44,712 nt of DNA from an uncultured Alphaproteobacteria bacterium (GTDB lineage Bacteria; Pseudomonadota; Alphaproteobacteria; RF32; CAG-239), in contig CALXVV010000033.1 of assembly GCA_944392205.1 (NCBI GenBank), positions 1 through 44,712 of the forward strand, written 5' to 3'. Position numbers and translations under genes: made by a program. The notes under the pieces were generated by a model that was not told the DNA's origin, did no database searches, and saw only the letters and a program-made list of their open reading frames with translations. This document shows, piece after piece, positions 1 to 9,182 of the stretch (the stretch's first letter is position 1; every line of letters starts with the position of its first letter).

Positions 1-956
1 TGGAACCGGCCGTTGCCGCTAACCCGGAAACAACCGGAACTCTGACCTTTAATGCAGATAAAAACACTTTAAATGCGACTCAGTATGGTGCGTTTAATAC
101 CATAAAACCCGGTGATACTTTGGTTATCAGCGGGACAGCAAATAACAACAACTCTTTTGTTGTTAAATCTGTTTCTGAAGACGGCAAAACCATCACTTTT
201 GAACAATCTGATGGGCATAATGTGGTTGATGAACCGGCCATTGCTGATCCGACCGGCATATCAATCAGCACCTCTTACCCGATTGGGGCGATCATTGAGA
301 TGGAAGGCATGGGTAGCAATGTTGCTCCTCGTGTTCAAGTAACCGGCGTGAACGCTGATGGTTCTCTCAATGTTACTGCGGACCCCGGGTATTTTAACAC
401 CAACCCGACAAATATTCCTGATTCCAGCCAATGGACAATGTCTACGACCTCATATTATGTGGGAGGAAGTGCCAGCATTGACCGTATGATTTCTCAGAAC
501 CAGTCAGTGACTATGGATATTACTGCCAATGACGGAGCCTTTGAGAAACTGTTCAGAGCTCTGGGACAAATTGCTCAGGGAAATATTGTTGATACTCGTA
601 ATCCTGCTGATGTTGATGGCTTGATAAATGACAACAAAGCCTACGACCTCATCATGGAAGGAAGCCAAATGCTTCTTAATGCTATTGATGACAGTGGTGA
701 AACAACGAAATCTGGCCCAAATTCAAGCTTGGCTGTTGTCACCTCTAAAATTGATGCAAATTATGTCTTGCTCAACAATGTTGATGAAAACCTGACCTTG
801 GTTCAAAACAACCTGCAAACCAGTGTCGATTCAATTAAAAATGTTGATCGGACGGAAGCTGCCGTTAAGGCTCTCTTGGCGATGAACAACCTCTCGGCAT
901 CTTATTCCGTGCTGCAGAATGCCATGAGTATGTCTTTGCTTAATTATCTTAAATAG
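1..956 (+). CDS. flgL: FlgL/flagellin-family hook-filament junction protein (5' end outside window)
   Basis: The reading frame (first full codon at base 3) is open to the left edge, so the start lies outside the window. The visible 317 residues start with a variable region. Then comes a YYVGG segment, and a stretch in which FEKLFRALGQIAQG resembles the helix re-entering the conserved core of FlgL/flagellin proteins. The last 60 residues are a heptad-like helix ending in LLNYLK, the usual form of an FlgL C terminus, in contrast to the canonical flagellin ending at the right edge of this window. FlgL (HAP3) joins hook to filament and is exported by the flagellar type III apparatus. A flagellin paralogue with a degenerate C terminus is the alternative. 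Two terminators follow, so it is the last gene of its operon. Confidence 0.75.
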   Translation, partial: EPAVAANPETTGTLTFNADKNTLNATQYGAFNTIKPGDTLVISGTANNNNSFVVKSVSEDGKTITFEQSDGHNVVDEPAIADPTGISISTSYPIGAIIEMEGMGSNVAPRVQVTGVNADGSLNVTADPGYFNTNPTNIPDSSQWTMSTTSYYVGGSASIDRMISQNQSVTMDITANDGAFEKLFRALGQIAQGNIVDTRNPADVDGLINDNKAYDLIMEGSQMLLNAIDDSGETTKSGPNSSLAVVTSKIDANYVLLNNVDENLTLVQNNLQTSVDSIKNVDRTEAAVKALLAMNNLSASYSVLQNAMSMSLLNYLK

Positions 957-1000
957 ATAGTAGGGTAAGTAACTTTTACTGACGCAAGCCAATAATCTTG

Positions 1001-1037
1001 CCCTGCCAGGCTTTATAAAGTCTGGCGGGGCAGTTTT
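1001..1037 (+). terminator. Intrinsic terminator after the FlgL-like gene
   Basis: An 11-bp stem (CCCTGCCAGGC with GTCTGGCGGGG, two G-U pairs) has an 8-nt loop. It is followed by CAGTTTTG. It lies 45 bp after the stop codon. Confidence 0.75.
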
Positions 1038-1086
1038 GTGTCTAAACATTTACACTGGTAGAAAAACTACCTAACTCCCCCCAAAA

Positions 1087-1120
1087 AACACCCTGCCAGT
1101 TAAATTGGCAGGGTGTTTTT
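1087..1120. terminator. Bidirectional intrinsic terminator between convergent genes
   Basis: ACACCCTGCCA pairs perfectly with TGGCAGGGTGT around a 7-nt loop. A runs precede it and T runs follow it. It can therefore stop transcripts of the plus-strand flagellar gene and of the minus-strand Cys-rich gene with its duplicated tail. Confidence 0.85.
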
Positions 1121-1136
1121 CGGTTTTAGAATAATC

Positions 1137-1428
1137 TTAATATATCTTCTTAGAAATGTAATCTTTTCTGCATCTGATTCCCCCACTTCGGCTTACACAA
1201 TGAGCTCCAAATTCTATATATTTTTTATTCCAATCTCCAGAGTAACAACGTGAAGTGCCTACTTCTGTAAACAAGGCTGTATTACAATCGCATTCTCCTA
1301 TATAATATTTCTTTCCGTCACGCGCAATACAATACTTGTTGTTTTCCTTATGCACTAATGCAGGTAAATACGAAGTATTATTTGGAGTAGCTTTGTCAGG
1401 CGTCCATTGTGAACTATTGTTACTTATA
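1137..1428 (-). pseudogene. Out-of-frame duplicate of the last ~94 codons of the Cys-rich repeat protein
   Basis: Reading from about 1428 down to a TAA at 1137 gives some 94 residues about 86% identical by eye to the C terminus of the upstream giant protein. Every cysteine is conserved, and there is no internal stop. The frame differs from that of the main gene, whose TAA (1420-1422) comes first. The only listed start in this frame is a GTG at 1472 inside the main gene, with no convincing ribosome binding site. I therefore read it as a duplicated gene fragment, although its intact frame means translation by some route is not excluded. A T7 run on the plus strand (1431-1437, A7 in the mRNA) sits at the junction. 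With one base fewer the two copies would be fused in frame. Confidence 0.7.
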
Positions 1429-1712
1429 TATTTTTTTATAAATATAGTCTTTTCTACATCTAACGGAACCACTTCGACTTACACAATGGGCTCCAAATTC
1501 TATCCATTTTTTACTCCAATCTCCTGAGTAACAGTATGAATTTTTTGTTTCTGTAAACAAAGCCATATTACAATCACATTCGCCTATGTAATATTTCTTT
1601 CCATCACGCTTAATACAATACTTATTGTTTTCCTTATGTACTAATGCAGGTAAATATGAAGTATTATTGGGAGTAGCTTTACTCGGTGTCCATTGTGAAG
1701 CATTGTTGCTTA
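1137..1712 (-). repeat. Two-copy tandem repeat, period 286 bp
   Basis: Homologous positions, for example the CATTGTGAA block at 1405 and 1691, are 286 bp apart. The period is not a multiple of three, which explains why the second copy is out of frame. The junction contains ATATATAAGTAACAAT, where the end of one unit and the beginning of the next share a short TATAAG-like similarity. The copies differ at about 13 of 94 residues, so the duplication is not brand new. Confidence 0.85.
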
Positions 1713-4700
1713 TACTGTTACAGCTATGATTGTAGTTGTAATATGTATTTTGGTTGCCGTCATGTCCATGTAAATAGCACCATGGTGCAGGACAATCAGC
1801 TCCTTGACATCCTCCGATATCGCTACATTCTGTGGTATTATCATATTTGGGATCACAGTCGCAACTTTCATACATATCGACACCACCTAATGTTCCGGTA
1901 ATCTGCTCTTTTTGCCCTTGTGGAATCCATTGTGAAGAACTATCGTTAGCGTGACAGTTGGTAGCGCTTCCATCTTTATAGTATCCATATTCACTCTTAC
2001 ACTTATAATAAATCTGTCCACAACCATCTAATTTAATATCAGCATTTTTGTAGTACGCGCATTGAGAATTTATGATATTTTTTAGACTCTCTTGACTACT
2101 GCTACTCATAGATTGGAACTTTGTTGTATTAAAAATCAAATCACCAATCTCTGCTGAAATAGTAATCCCCGTTGCTGTCCAACCTTCCGCTTTTAAATCC
2201 TCCGGTTTGCATTGACAACTTTGATATAACTTTTTCGTTTTACCATTAGCATCTACTTGTAGGCAAACTTTCTCATCTGCCGGTGGTTGCTCATATTTTC
2301 CATCGCAACTTGAGACGAAAGACGTATTGCATTGGCAACTTTCAAAACGACGTTGCCAAATGCCGGCGGCACTCTCTCCCTCACCGCTGCTAATGTAGCG
2401 CTCACAATAATTAGAACCGGTTGTATAATCATCGTATGAGGTATATTGATCGGTTAAGCCTTGGCCATCATCATCACTAGCATTACAAGAGAACTTATAA
2501 CTGCTTTGACATTCGCATTCACTATATAAAGTTGTTGCTGTTCTGATGCCATTTACATACTTAATCTGAGTACAACTCTGTGCCCCTGTTAAGGATGGAG
2601 GACGAACACCTTTATTTTGACCAGATGCCTGACAACTATACGCAAACGCACTCGGACAATCGCATTGATTGAACTTGTCTATGCCATTTGTTGTACATTT
2701 ATATGCATCAACTTTCAAATGGTTGGTATCTGAGCAAGTCTCTGTATAATACTGTCCGCACTCACAACTTGAATACTTGGTGGAGTTATCGCCGGTTTCC
2801 GAATTCGACGGTGTGCAGGCCTTGTTTGCATCTTGCGGCCTGGTCATACCGGGGTTGCTGGCATCATAAGCACAAGTTTCTGTATAATCCGAAGCACACT
2901 CGCAATGTGTATAGAGTTTTTCTCCGTTTTCCGTCTTCTGACAATAATTATTCTCGTCCTTTGTTTGACCGTTGGCTGTGCAAGTATATTTATAGCTGCT
3001 GCTACATTCACAAGACTCATAATAGGTCGGCTGCTCGCCCTCGCCATAAATCACTTCTGTGCAAGAGCGTGATTTGGAGGGGATAACTCCTTGGTTTGTC
3101 TCTGTTGCCTCGCAGGTGCTCTTGTAAATACTTCTATCGCAGGTGCAGCTTTCATAAACCGTCGTGCCCAAGATGCCGTTTTCTCCCAGCGGTGTGCAGG
3201 AGCGGCCTTTGGTGTTGTTCTTGCCGGGGCACTCGACCCAATCTTTTGGACAACCACAGGACTTATACAAACGGTTACCCATCTCATCTACGCAGGAATC
3301 TCCCAATCCGCCTTGATCATAGCCTTGGCAGGTATATTGGTATCCGTTTAATTTGCATGCGGAGGTTTCTTCACATTGGGCATATTTGGTTACCTGGGTT
3401 TCATCACTTACAGATACACAACTTCCTCCCGTTCCAACCTGAGAATCCGTACATACGGAGTAGGTCTGTTCCTGATATGCCGTACACTCATTGCTTACGG
3501 CACAACTACTATAATATGTGCCACTGCTGTCTGTGCAGCTTTCAGAATTTAAGCCAGGCCCCGTCGTCTCACAAGTCTTCCAGTTAGCCGGACATTTGCA
3601 CTTGTACATGATCTTGTTATCACTGCTGACACACGGATCATATGAAGATTGATTGGTGTCACAGGACTCTTTATGCTCATTTGTACAAGTAGAAGCTGGT
3701 GTTGCACATTCGGTGTAGTACTTGGTTCCGTTAAGTGTGCAATAAGTTCCTACACCGACTTCATTATCGCCGTTGCAGGGTTTATCATAGCCGCTGGCGC
3801 AAACGCAATATTCAAAATATGTCACACCATTGCGGGTACACGGATTTACACCTATTTGCAAACTTCCCTGACAGGTCTGGCTCTCCCCATGAGAGCAGGT
3901 CTCTTTGCTAACGCAACTACCTTCCTTGTAGTAATATTGCCCATTCAGCATACAAGGCTCACCCGTACCAACTGTCCCCTCTGGGCAAAGGGCATAACCA
4001 TCCGGGCACTTACAGCTCTTATAACCGCCTATATTTCCTTCATTATCCTGGCATGGATCGATACCAATCAATGGTGGCAAGCATTTCTCCGTGTGTTGCC
4101 AGGTGCATTCCGTCACCTCACATTGATAATATTTACCGCCACAACCATTAGGCTTGGTTACCCCTGTTGGCTTCTTGCCTCCGGGACAACCATAGTAGTT
4201 ATCTGCCCAATTGGCCGGAAGCTCATCTGGTTTACATTCACAGGCTTTGTATTTACCATTGCAGGGCTCCCCAACGCCGATGTAGCGCTCGCCGTCACAT
4301 TCTTGATTGTAATCTGATGTGCATTGGCAATAGGGATAAAATGACAACGTGTCTTTGGTGCTGATTAAGCCTTCCTGAGCGGCTCTACGCAGTGTCGGAT
4401 CTGAGCTTATTTTTTCCGCCGTCAATTGCAAACTGCAAGCCCCGCCGGAAAGCATGCCGGCACAGTTGTATTTATGATTGGTATAGGCCGGATGGCAGTC
4501 ACACTCATCATAATAACGTACACCGCCCTTTATGATATAGTTATCACCTAAAACATGGCGAACCGGACAATTATCTTCCGTCCACTTAAATTCCGAAGGA
4601 TCATAATAGCAGTTATAGGCTCTCTTGTTGGGGTTGTCCGCATATTCGCAGAGCTGGGTTTTTACCCCTGTTCCATATAAAGCCTTACATTGACTCTCGG

Positions 4701-7700
4701 TTGTAGCAACGTTTATTGTATAAGATGTATTTGAAGTTCCATCATCATTGAGAATATTTTTTCCGCATTGCGCTAAAACCGGTTTAACTCGGCACTCTCC
4801 GGGCCTGAAGTGTGCAACACCGTTTTTCATCAACGTGCTGCCGCTGCCATATTTACACCAAGAAACCTCTGTTACATCCGGCTTTTCATACGGATAGTCA
4901 CATGTCTCTGTATAGTCTCTGGCATCACAAGAGCATTCAATCTTCTTCTCTCCGCAACGCTTGCCGCTCACACCAGAGCCAAAACCGGCATTCTGGCACA
5001 AAACCGAGGGATCTGCCGCGGTATTAATATCATCAATAATCGCAACTGTAGCACTTTCTTCGGCACAATCATTGTTGGCACATTCTTCATAATAAGTGGC
5101 TCCGCCTACCGTGCAAGCTAAGGCCCCCGGTGCCGGAGTTTTATTTTCATTATTCAAACATTGTTCTGTGTAAGAACTTCCGCAATAACACGGATATGCC
5201 AAGGTGTGATTTTGTGAACATTGTCCGCCTAACCCATCAACACCAAAGGTAGCACCGTCACCCAATAAATTTTTGCAATCCAACTCATAGGCATCTTCTT
5301 CCTCCAGATAGGAAACACCCTTGCCATTGGTATTCATTCTGTCACAACGTGTATAGCATTTCTCGTATTTGAGGTTTTTGGCGCCTTCAAAACTACAAGT
5401 CAAGCCGGCGGCTTCTTCTGTATCTTTGCAAACTCTGGTGTCTACACCATCAACCTTGCGGTTGCCGCTGACATCAACCCAAGTGTCTGGACATTTGCAT
5501 ACAACTCTCTGCTGCAACAAATTAGAGCTCTCATAGCAGTAATAGTCTAATGAGCCAGGCATACTAGTTGATGTGCATTCATCTGCGGAATAATACAGCG
5601 GACGATCTGTCGGGCAAACGACCGAAAATGATTTGTATTTAACACTGCCATTGCCATCAAACGTGCAGGCCTCACCAACGCCTATAAAACGGCTCTTACA
5701 CTCTGTTGATGTGAAGAACCTCCCTTGGTAGTAAATACCCGGAGTGCCGGTTTCATCCTTTTGTGATGAGCAGTATTCTTCTATCGTCTTATACCCTTGT
5801 GATTTTGGACAACGACAAGCGTACATGGCTGTCTCATCACCATATTTGTTGAAGCACATCTCTCCGGTATCTGCTTGGACGCCATCTACCAGCGGGCAGT
5901 CATCCGGATTTGTGACAACTGGCGTAGTCGTGGTGTTCTCACACTGAGGTAAGCATTTCTCGTACTTTGTCTCTCCGTCAAACGTACAAGACAGCCCTCC
6001 GCGAATTTTTGTAGTATCTAAGATATTCTGTCCTTCATCCGTATAACACTTGGTGTCAAACTCTTCCGGACAGCCGCAAACAACACTGGCTATTCCATCA
6101 TTATCATCTTGATAACAAATGCTGCTAATGCCTTCATAGTCACCAATGTTACATTCAGATTTGTCTCCTTTGACTCGATTATCATCCGCCGGACAAGAAA
6201 TTCCAAAATCTCTATATTTATATACATTTTGGCCATCTACAACATCATAGGTACAGGGAACATCTATCCCCTTAAATGCCGCCTCACAACTGGCTTGCGT
6301 ATAGGCATCTCCATTAATATCCGTCTCTCCGGCGGCTACCTTTGCTGCACAGTACTCGGCTAGTGTCTGATAGTTGCTTGGACAACCGCAAATATATTGA
6401 GTCGTGGGAGCAAAATCGCCATTGGGTTCATAGCAAATTGAAGTCAGCGCCGAACCTCCGGCCCAATTACCGCAGCCACTTTGTTGATCTACAATCTTTA
6501 ATGTGCCCTGACCGGCTTCTTGCTCAAACCAGCTACATTTATTGCCAAAAGAGCTATATTTTTTCAGATAATCCAAAACCGTGCCATTTTCATCCAGAGC
6601 ATCAAAAACGCAGGCCTTGGCATCAAGCCCTATCTTTTGCTCTGTATAACATTTTTGACAATCGCTATCACAAACTGTCTGCGAATCCGTAATCTGACCG
6701 CCACATTCTTCTAATAGGCTTCGTACATAGCTCGGGCATTGGCATTGGTAAATGGTCTTTCCTAGCTCACCTTCTGTTTCTGAGGCTTGATAACACTCTG
6801 ATGAGCCATCAAAATTCTCATATTTGCATTCTTCTTTGTCTTCTGCCAAATATGCCGATTTCTCCGTCGGACAAGGGAATAAGCAGTTTTCATACTTAAT
6901 AACGGAATCCGTCCCCGTATTCTCATATAAGCAAATACCATCTGCACCAACCATTCCTTCCGTTAGCGCATTACACTCATCATTCGTTTTATAGTTGCCG
7001 CAGTTGCATTGCCAATAGACGGTATCATCTTTATCATTCATGAGACAAAGGTAGTTGTGATTACTCTCAAAAAATTCAGAATTGTCGGCCTCATCCTTTG
7101 TGTCATAAGTTCCGATAGCATTTTGCTGAATGTTTCCGCAAGAGCTTGTTAAATCGCTCACACCGTTGTCCAATCCGACGTATTCCGGACCTTCATCAGC
7201 CTCGACATTGGTACCGCCCACACACTTAGGCAAACATAACTCAAATTTTATCGGACCATCCATTGTACATTGACGACCGCCGCGCAGTAAATCTCCTTCA
7301 CAAGATGTATGCCACAAGTCATTACCATCATCGTCTTTAGGACAGGTACAATAAGATACCTCTTCATAGTAGACAACATTGGGCTCTATCATATAGATGC
7401 CTCCATCAATAACTTTATCGGCATCGCTTAAATCAACTTTCATGGCACAACTTGCAACTTGTCCACCATCCTTACAGCTCAAACTCCCCGATGTTCCTGT
7501 CGGTGCATATTGCTGCCCCTCTGATGTCTTTTGGTAGGCAATGATATCTTCTTCCCAGTCTTGGCAAATTCTCATGGGTTCCGTATTATAGCGCAGTCGT
7601 GTTAAATCTAGTGTCTTTGAGATATCTAGAATCGAATTTCCGCTACCTCCGGTAGAAAAGCCTCTTTTCTCTTTAGCTGTTTGCGCATCCCACGCACAAA

Positions 7701-9024
7701 CGCCCGTTATTGTATAAGTTTTTCCGCTCTTACTTACGGTAACAACTGGAACATAATCCTCACTCTCTGCCTGGTCTGCAGCATCTAGCTCGTTGTTTTT
7801 TAAGAAATTTTCATCAGCATCATATACCGTGTATTTGTAGTCTGATTTACAGGTACAAACCCTTGCTTCCCGCACCTGCGCTGTCAGTGCGCCGCTCGAT
7901 ACTACTGTGGCCTCCACCGAACATAGGTAGGTTTTTGCATCTCCGGCGTAGCTTCCATAATTTGTAAAACTATCTAAGCTACAATCTTCTGCAGCTATCT
8001 TCAAAGTCTCATCATCATATAGAGTACCATTTTCTAGCAGTTCTGAGTATACAAAGTTTAGTGGCGTACGCTCTGTATCGGTACATTCGGGATAACCACA
8101 TTGGGTAGACATTTTTTCGCAAGCTGTACCGCTTGTTGGATCATTTTCTGCCCGGCAAACAGGTGTTTCCAACGGGCGTTGGTCCGTGCCGCAAGCAGGT
8201 TTCTTGCCACAGTCTCCGACATAATCAGTCGTGTTACAGCCACAAACAACATTTTGTGTTCCACCATTGTAGCACAAACCCTTAACCTCACCGTTAATCG
8301 CTGATGAAGTACAGTCTGTTTGGGTTCTGATACTATATTGCGGGGTAGTTTCTTCAAAAACAGAACACTCCGGCGTACAATCATACCCGGTGGTGTCTGT
8401 ACTTGTGTTATAACACTTAACGGCATAATTTCTGTTGAGTGCATACTGACAAGCGGTAGAGGCTGCTTCCACTGTGTGTCCGGATGGACAGGCCGGCAAA
8501 CATTGACGATAAAAAGAATTTCCGGCACTGTCGACACATTTTCCGTCTGGATCGCCGTAAGTTGATGCGTCACATGTTACATATTCACTCGTGCAACGGC
8601 AATTGTACTTGATTGCACCATCTGCTGTCTGACATTGCTCTGAATTTGTTGATGCTGCACATTGGCTACTATCATCTACCGCGCCGGCATCACATGTCGG
8701 ATACGCATCCAAAGGAATCGGATTGGCCGGCTCGCTACAATTATAGCGACCGCCATCACAAGCCGTGGCCACTGCATTGCTTATGCCCAGAAGCTGGTTA
8801 CAGCCTTCCGGAGTGTCAGCACTCTGGTTGCCACATTCTACACCCGAATATGACGACGTATGCCCATCAGTACCATCTGAAGAGCTTGTTGGGCTGGTGG
8901 CCCCCAACGTATTTCGGTTGGTGAAAACATCTACATCCGCGATTGAGCGTACGGCTGCATGCGCTAAAGATGCGGCCATAATACTTGCGGACAGAAGTAA
9001 TAAAAGCTTCTTTAAGTGCAACAT
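1420..9024 (-). CDS. Giant secreted cysteine-rich repeat protein (2,534 aa), function unknown
   Basis: The protein begins with a clear Sec signal peptide: KK, a leucine-rich core, and a likely cut after AHA at residue 23. The rest is a string of dozens of related modules with well over a hundred cysteines. N-terminal modules resemble CY...YxCxCPxxY...EYC. Those in the C-terminal half are shorter, of the form YxxCxCxxxYxxxC...GxxC...YxxC, for example YYESCECSSSYKYTC. I see no transmembrane segment, lipobox, autotransporter barrel, sorting signal or catalytic motif. The pattern recalls disulfide-stapled surface proteins such as eukaryotic EGF- or VSP-like proteins, but this is a shape comparison and not homology. 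It is expected to be exported and oxidised in the periplasm or outside, perhaps as a surface fibre or adhesin. It stands alone with its own promoter, and its 3' end is tandemly duplicated downstream. Confidence 0.85.
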   Translation of the reverse strand: MLHLKKLLLLLSASIMAASLAHAAVRSIADVDVFTNRNTLGATSPTSSSDGTDGHTSSYSGVECGNQSADTPEGCNQLLGISNAVATACDGGRYNCSEPANPIPLDAYPTCDAGAVDDSSQCAASTNSEQCQTADGAIKYNCRCTSEYVTCDASTYGDPDGKCVDSAGNSFYRQCLPACPSGHTVEAASTACQYALNRNYAVKCYNTSTDTTGYDCTPECSVFEETTPQYSIRTQTDCTSSAINGEVKGLCYNGGTQNVVCGCNTTDYVGDCGKKPACGTDQRPLETPVCRAENDPTSGTACEKMSTQCGYPECTDTERTPLNFVYSELLENGTLYDDETLKIAAEDCSLDSFTNYGSYAGDAKTYLCSVEATVVSSGALTAQVREARVCTCKSDYKYTVYDADENFLKNNELDAADQAESEDYVPVVTVSKSGKTYTITGVCAWDAQTAKEKRGFSTGGSGNSILDISKTLDLTRLRYNTEPMRICQDWEEDIIAYQKTSEGQQYAPTGTSGSLSCKDGGQVASCAMKVDLSDADKVIDGGIYMIEPNVVYYEEVSYCTCPKDDDGNDLWHTSCEGDLLRGGRQCTMDGPIKFELCLPKCVGGTNVEADEGPEYVGLDNGVSDLTSSCGNIQQNAIGTYDTKDEADNSEFFESNHNYLCLMNDKDDTVYWQCNCGNYKTNDECNALTEGMVGADGICLYENTGTDSVIKYENCLFPCPTEKSAYLAEDKEECKYENFDGSSECYQASETEGELGKTIYQCQCPSYVRSLLEECGGQITDSQTVCDSDCQKCYTEQKIGLDAKACVFDALDENGTVLDYLKKYSSFGNKCSWFEQEAGQGTLKIVDQQSGCGNWAGGSALTSICYEPNGDFAPTTQYICGCPSNYQTLAEYCAAKVAAGETDINGDAYTQASCEAAFKGIDVPCTYDVVDGQNVYKYRDFGISCPADDNRVKGDKSECNIGDYEGISSICYQDDNDGIASVVCGCPEEFDTKCYTDEGQNILDTTKIRGGLSCTFDGETKYEKCLPQCENTTTTPVVTNPDDCPLVDGVQADTGEMCFNKYGDETAMYACRCPKSQGYKTIEEYCSSQKDETGTPGIYYQGRFFTSTECKSRFIGVGEACTFDGNGSVKYKSFSVVCPTDRPLYYSADECTSTSMPGSLDYYCYESSNLLQQRVVCKCPDTWVDVSGNRKVDGVDTRVCKDTEEAAGLTCSFEGAKNLKYEKCYTRCDRMNTNGKGVSYLEEEDAYELDCKNLLGDGATFGVDGLGGQCSQNHTLAYPCYCGSSYTEQCLNNENKTPAPGALACTVGGATYYEECANNDCAEESATVAIIDDINTAADPSVLCQNAGFGSGVSGKRCGEKKIECSCDARDYTETCDYPYEKPDVTEVSWCKYGSGSTLMKNGVAHFRPGECRVKPVLAQCGKNILNDDGTSNTSYTINVATTESQCKALYGTGVKTQLCEYADNPNKRAYNCYYDPSEFKWTEDNCPVRHVLGDNYIIKGGVRYYDECDCHPAYTNHKYNCAGMLSGGACSLQLTAEKISSDPTLRRAAQEGLISTKDTLSFYPYCQCTSDYNQECDGERYIGVGEPCNGKYKACECKPDELPANWADNYYGCPGGKKPTGVTKPNGCGGKYYQCEVTECTWQHTEKCLPPLIGIDPCQDNEGNIGGYKSCKCPDGYALCPEGTVGTGEPCMLNGQYYYKEGSCVSKETCSHGESQTCQGSLQIGVNPCTRNGVTYFEYCVCASGYDKPCNGDNEVGVGTYCTLNGTKYYTECATPASTCTNEHKESCDTNQSSYDPCVSSDNKIMYKCKCPANWKTCETTGPGLNSESCTDSSGTYYSSCAVSNECTAYQEQTYSVCTDSQVGTGGSCVSVSDETQVTKYAQCEETSACKLNGYQYTCQGYDQGGLGDSCVDEMGNRLYKSCGCPKDWVECPGKNNTKGRSCTPLGENGILGTTVYESCTCDRSIYKSTCEATETNQGVIPSKSRSCTEVIYGEGEQPTYYESCECSSSYKYTCTANGQTKDENNYCQKTENGEKLYTHCECASDYTETCAYDASNPGMTRPQDANKACTPSNSETGDNSTKYSSCECGQYYTETCSDTNHLKVDAYKCTTNGIDKFNQCDCPSAFAYSCQASGQNKGVRPPSLTGAQSCTQIKYVNGIRTATTLYSECECQSSYKFSCNASDDDGQGLTDQYTSYDDYTTGSNYCERYISSGEGESAAGIWQRRFESCQCNTSFVSSCDGKYEQPPADEKVCLQVDANGKTKKLYQSCQCKPEDLKAEGWTATGITISAEIGDLIFNTTKFQSMSSSSQESLKNIINSQCAYYKNADIKLDGCGQIYYKCKSEYGYYKDGSATNCHANDSSSQWIPQGQKEQITGTLGGVDMYESCDCDPKYDNTTECSDIGGCQGADCPAPWCYLHGHDGNQNTYYNYNHSCNSISNNASQWTPSKATPNNTSYLPALVHKENNKYCIKRDGKKYYIGECDCNMALFTETKNSYCYSGDWSKKWIEFGAHCVSRSGSVRCRKDYIYKKIYK

Positions 9025-9066
9025 TAGGATATCCGTTATTAAATCATAAAAAATGCATTTTTTGTT

Positions 9067-9095
9067 ATTATAACTACTACCTTAGATTATTGCAA
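9067..9095 (-). promoter_or_regulatory. Sigma-70-type promoter of the Cys-rich protein gene
   Basis: On the minus strand TTGCAA is followed by a 17-nt spacer and a perfect TATAAT. The expected start site is near 9060, about 36 nt before the ATG at 9024. Confidence 0.65.
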
Positions 9096-9126
9096 TTAAT
9101 AAAATAAGTTATAGCCCATTTTTTGA

Positions 9127-9164
9127 CAAAAAAACGATACATCCTTTCTGATGTATCGTTTTTA
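9127..9164 (-). terminator. Intrinsic terminator of the tetR-adaptor-RND operon
   Basis: A perfect 10-bp stem, ACGATACATC with GATGTATCGT, has a 6-nt loop and a T run on the minus strand. It lies 20 bp after the pump gene. T residues on the other side make it potentially bidirectional. Confidence 0.85.
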
Positions 9165-9182
9165 TCTTGTTTTGCTCTTTTG

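Noticed and set aside
1423..1440. Programmed -1 ribosomal frameshifting at A7 to fuse the duplicated tail
   Set aside because: Reaching the second copy needs a +1 (or -2) shift, and no stimulatory structure is visible. Duplication with possible slipped-strand variation explains the data better.
3649..4317. 222-residue plus-strand frame (and several other long plus-strand frames) opposite the giant gene
   Set aside because: It is antisense to the Cys-rich frame, has no ribosome site or domain, and arises from the skewed codon use of the real gene.
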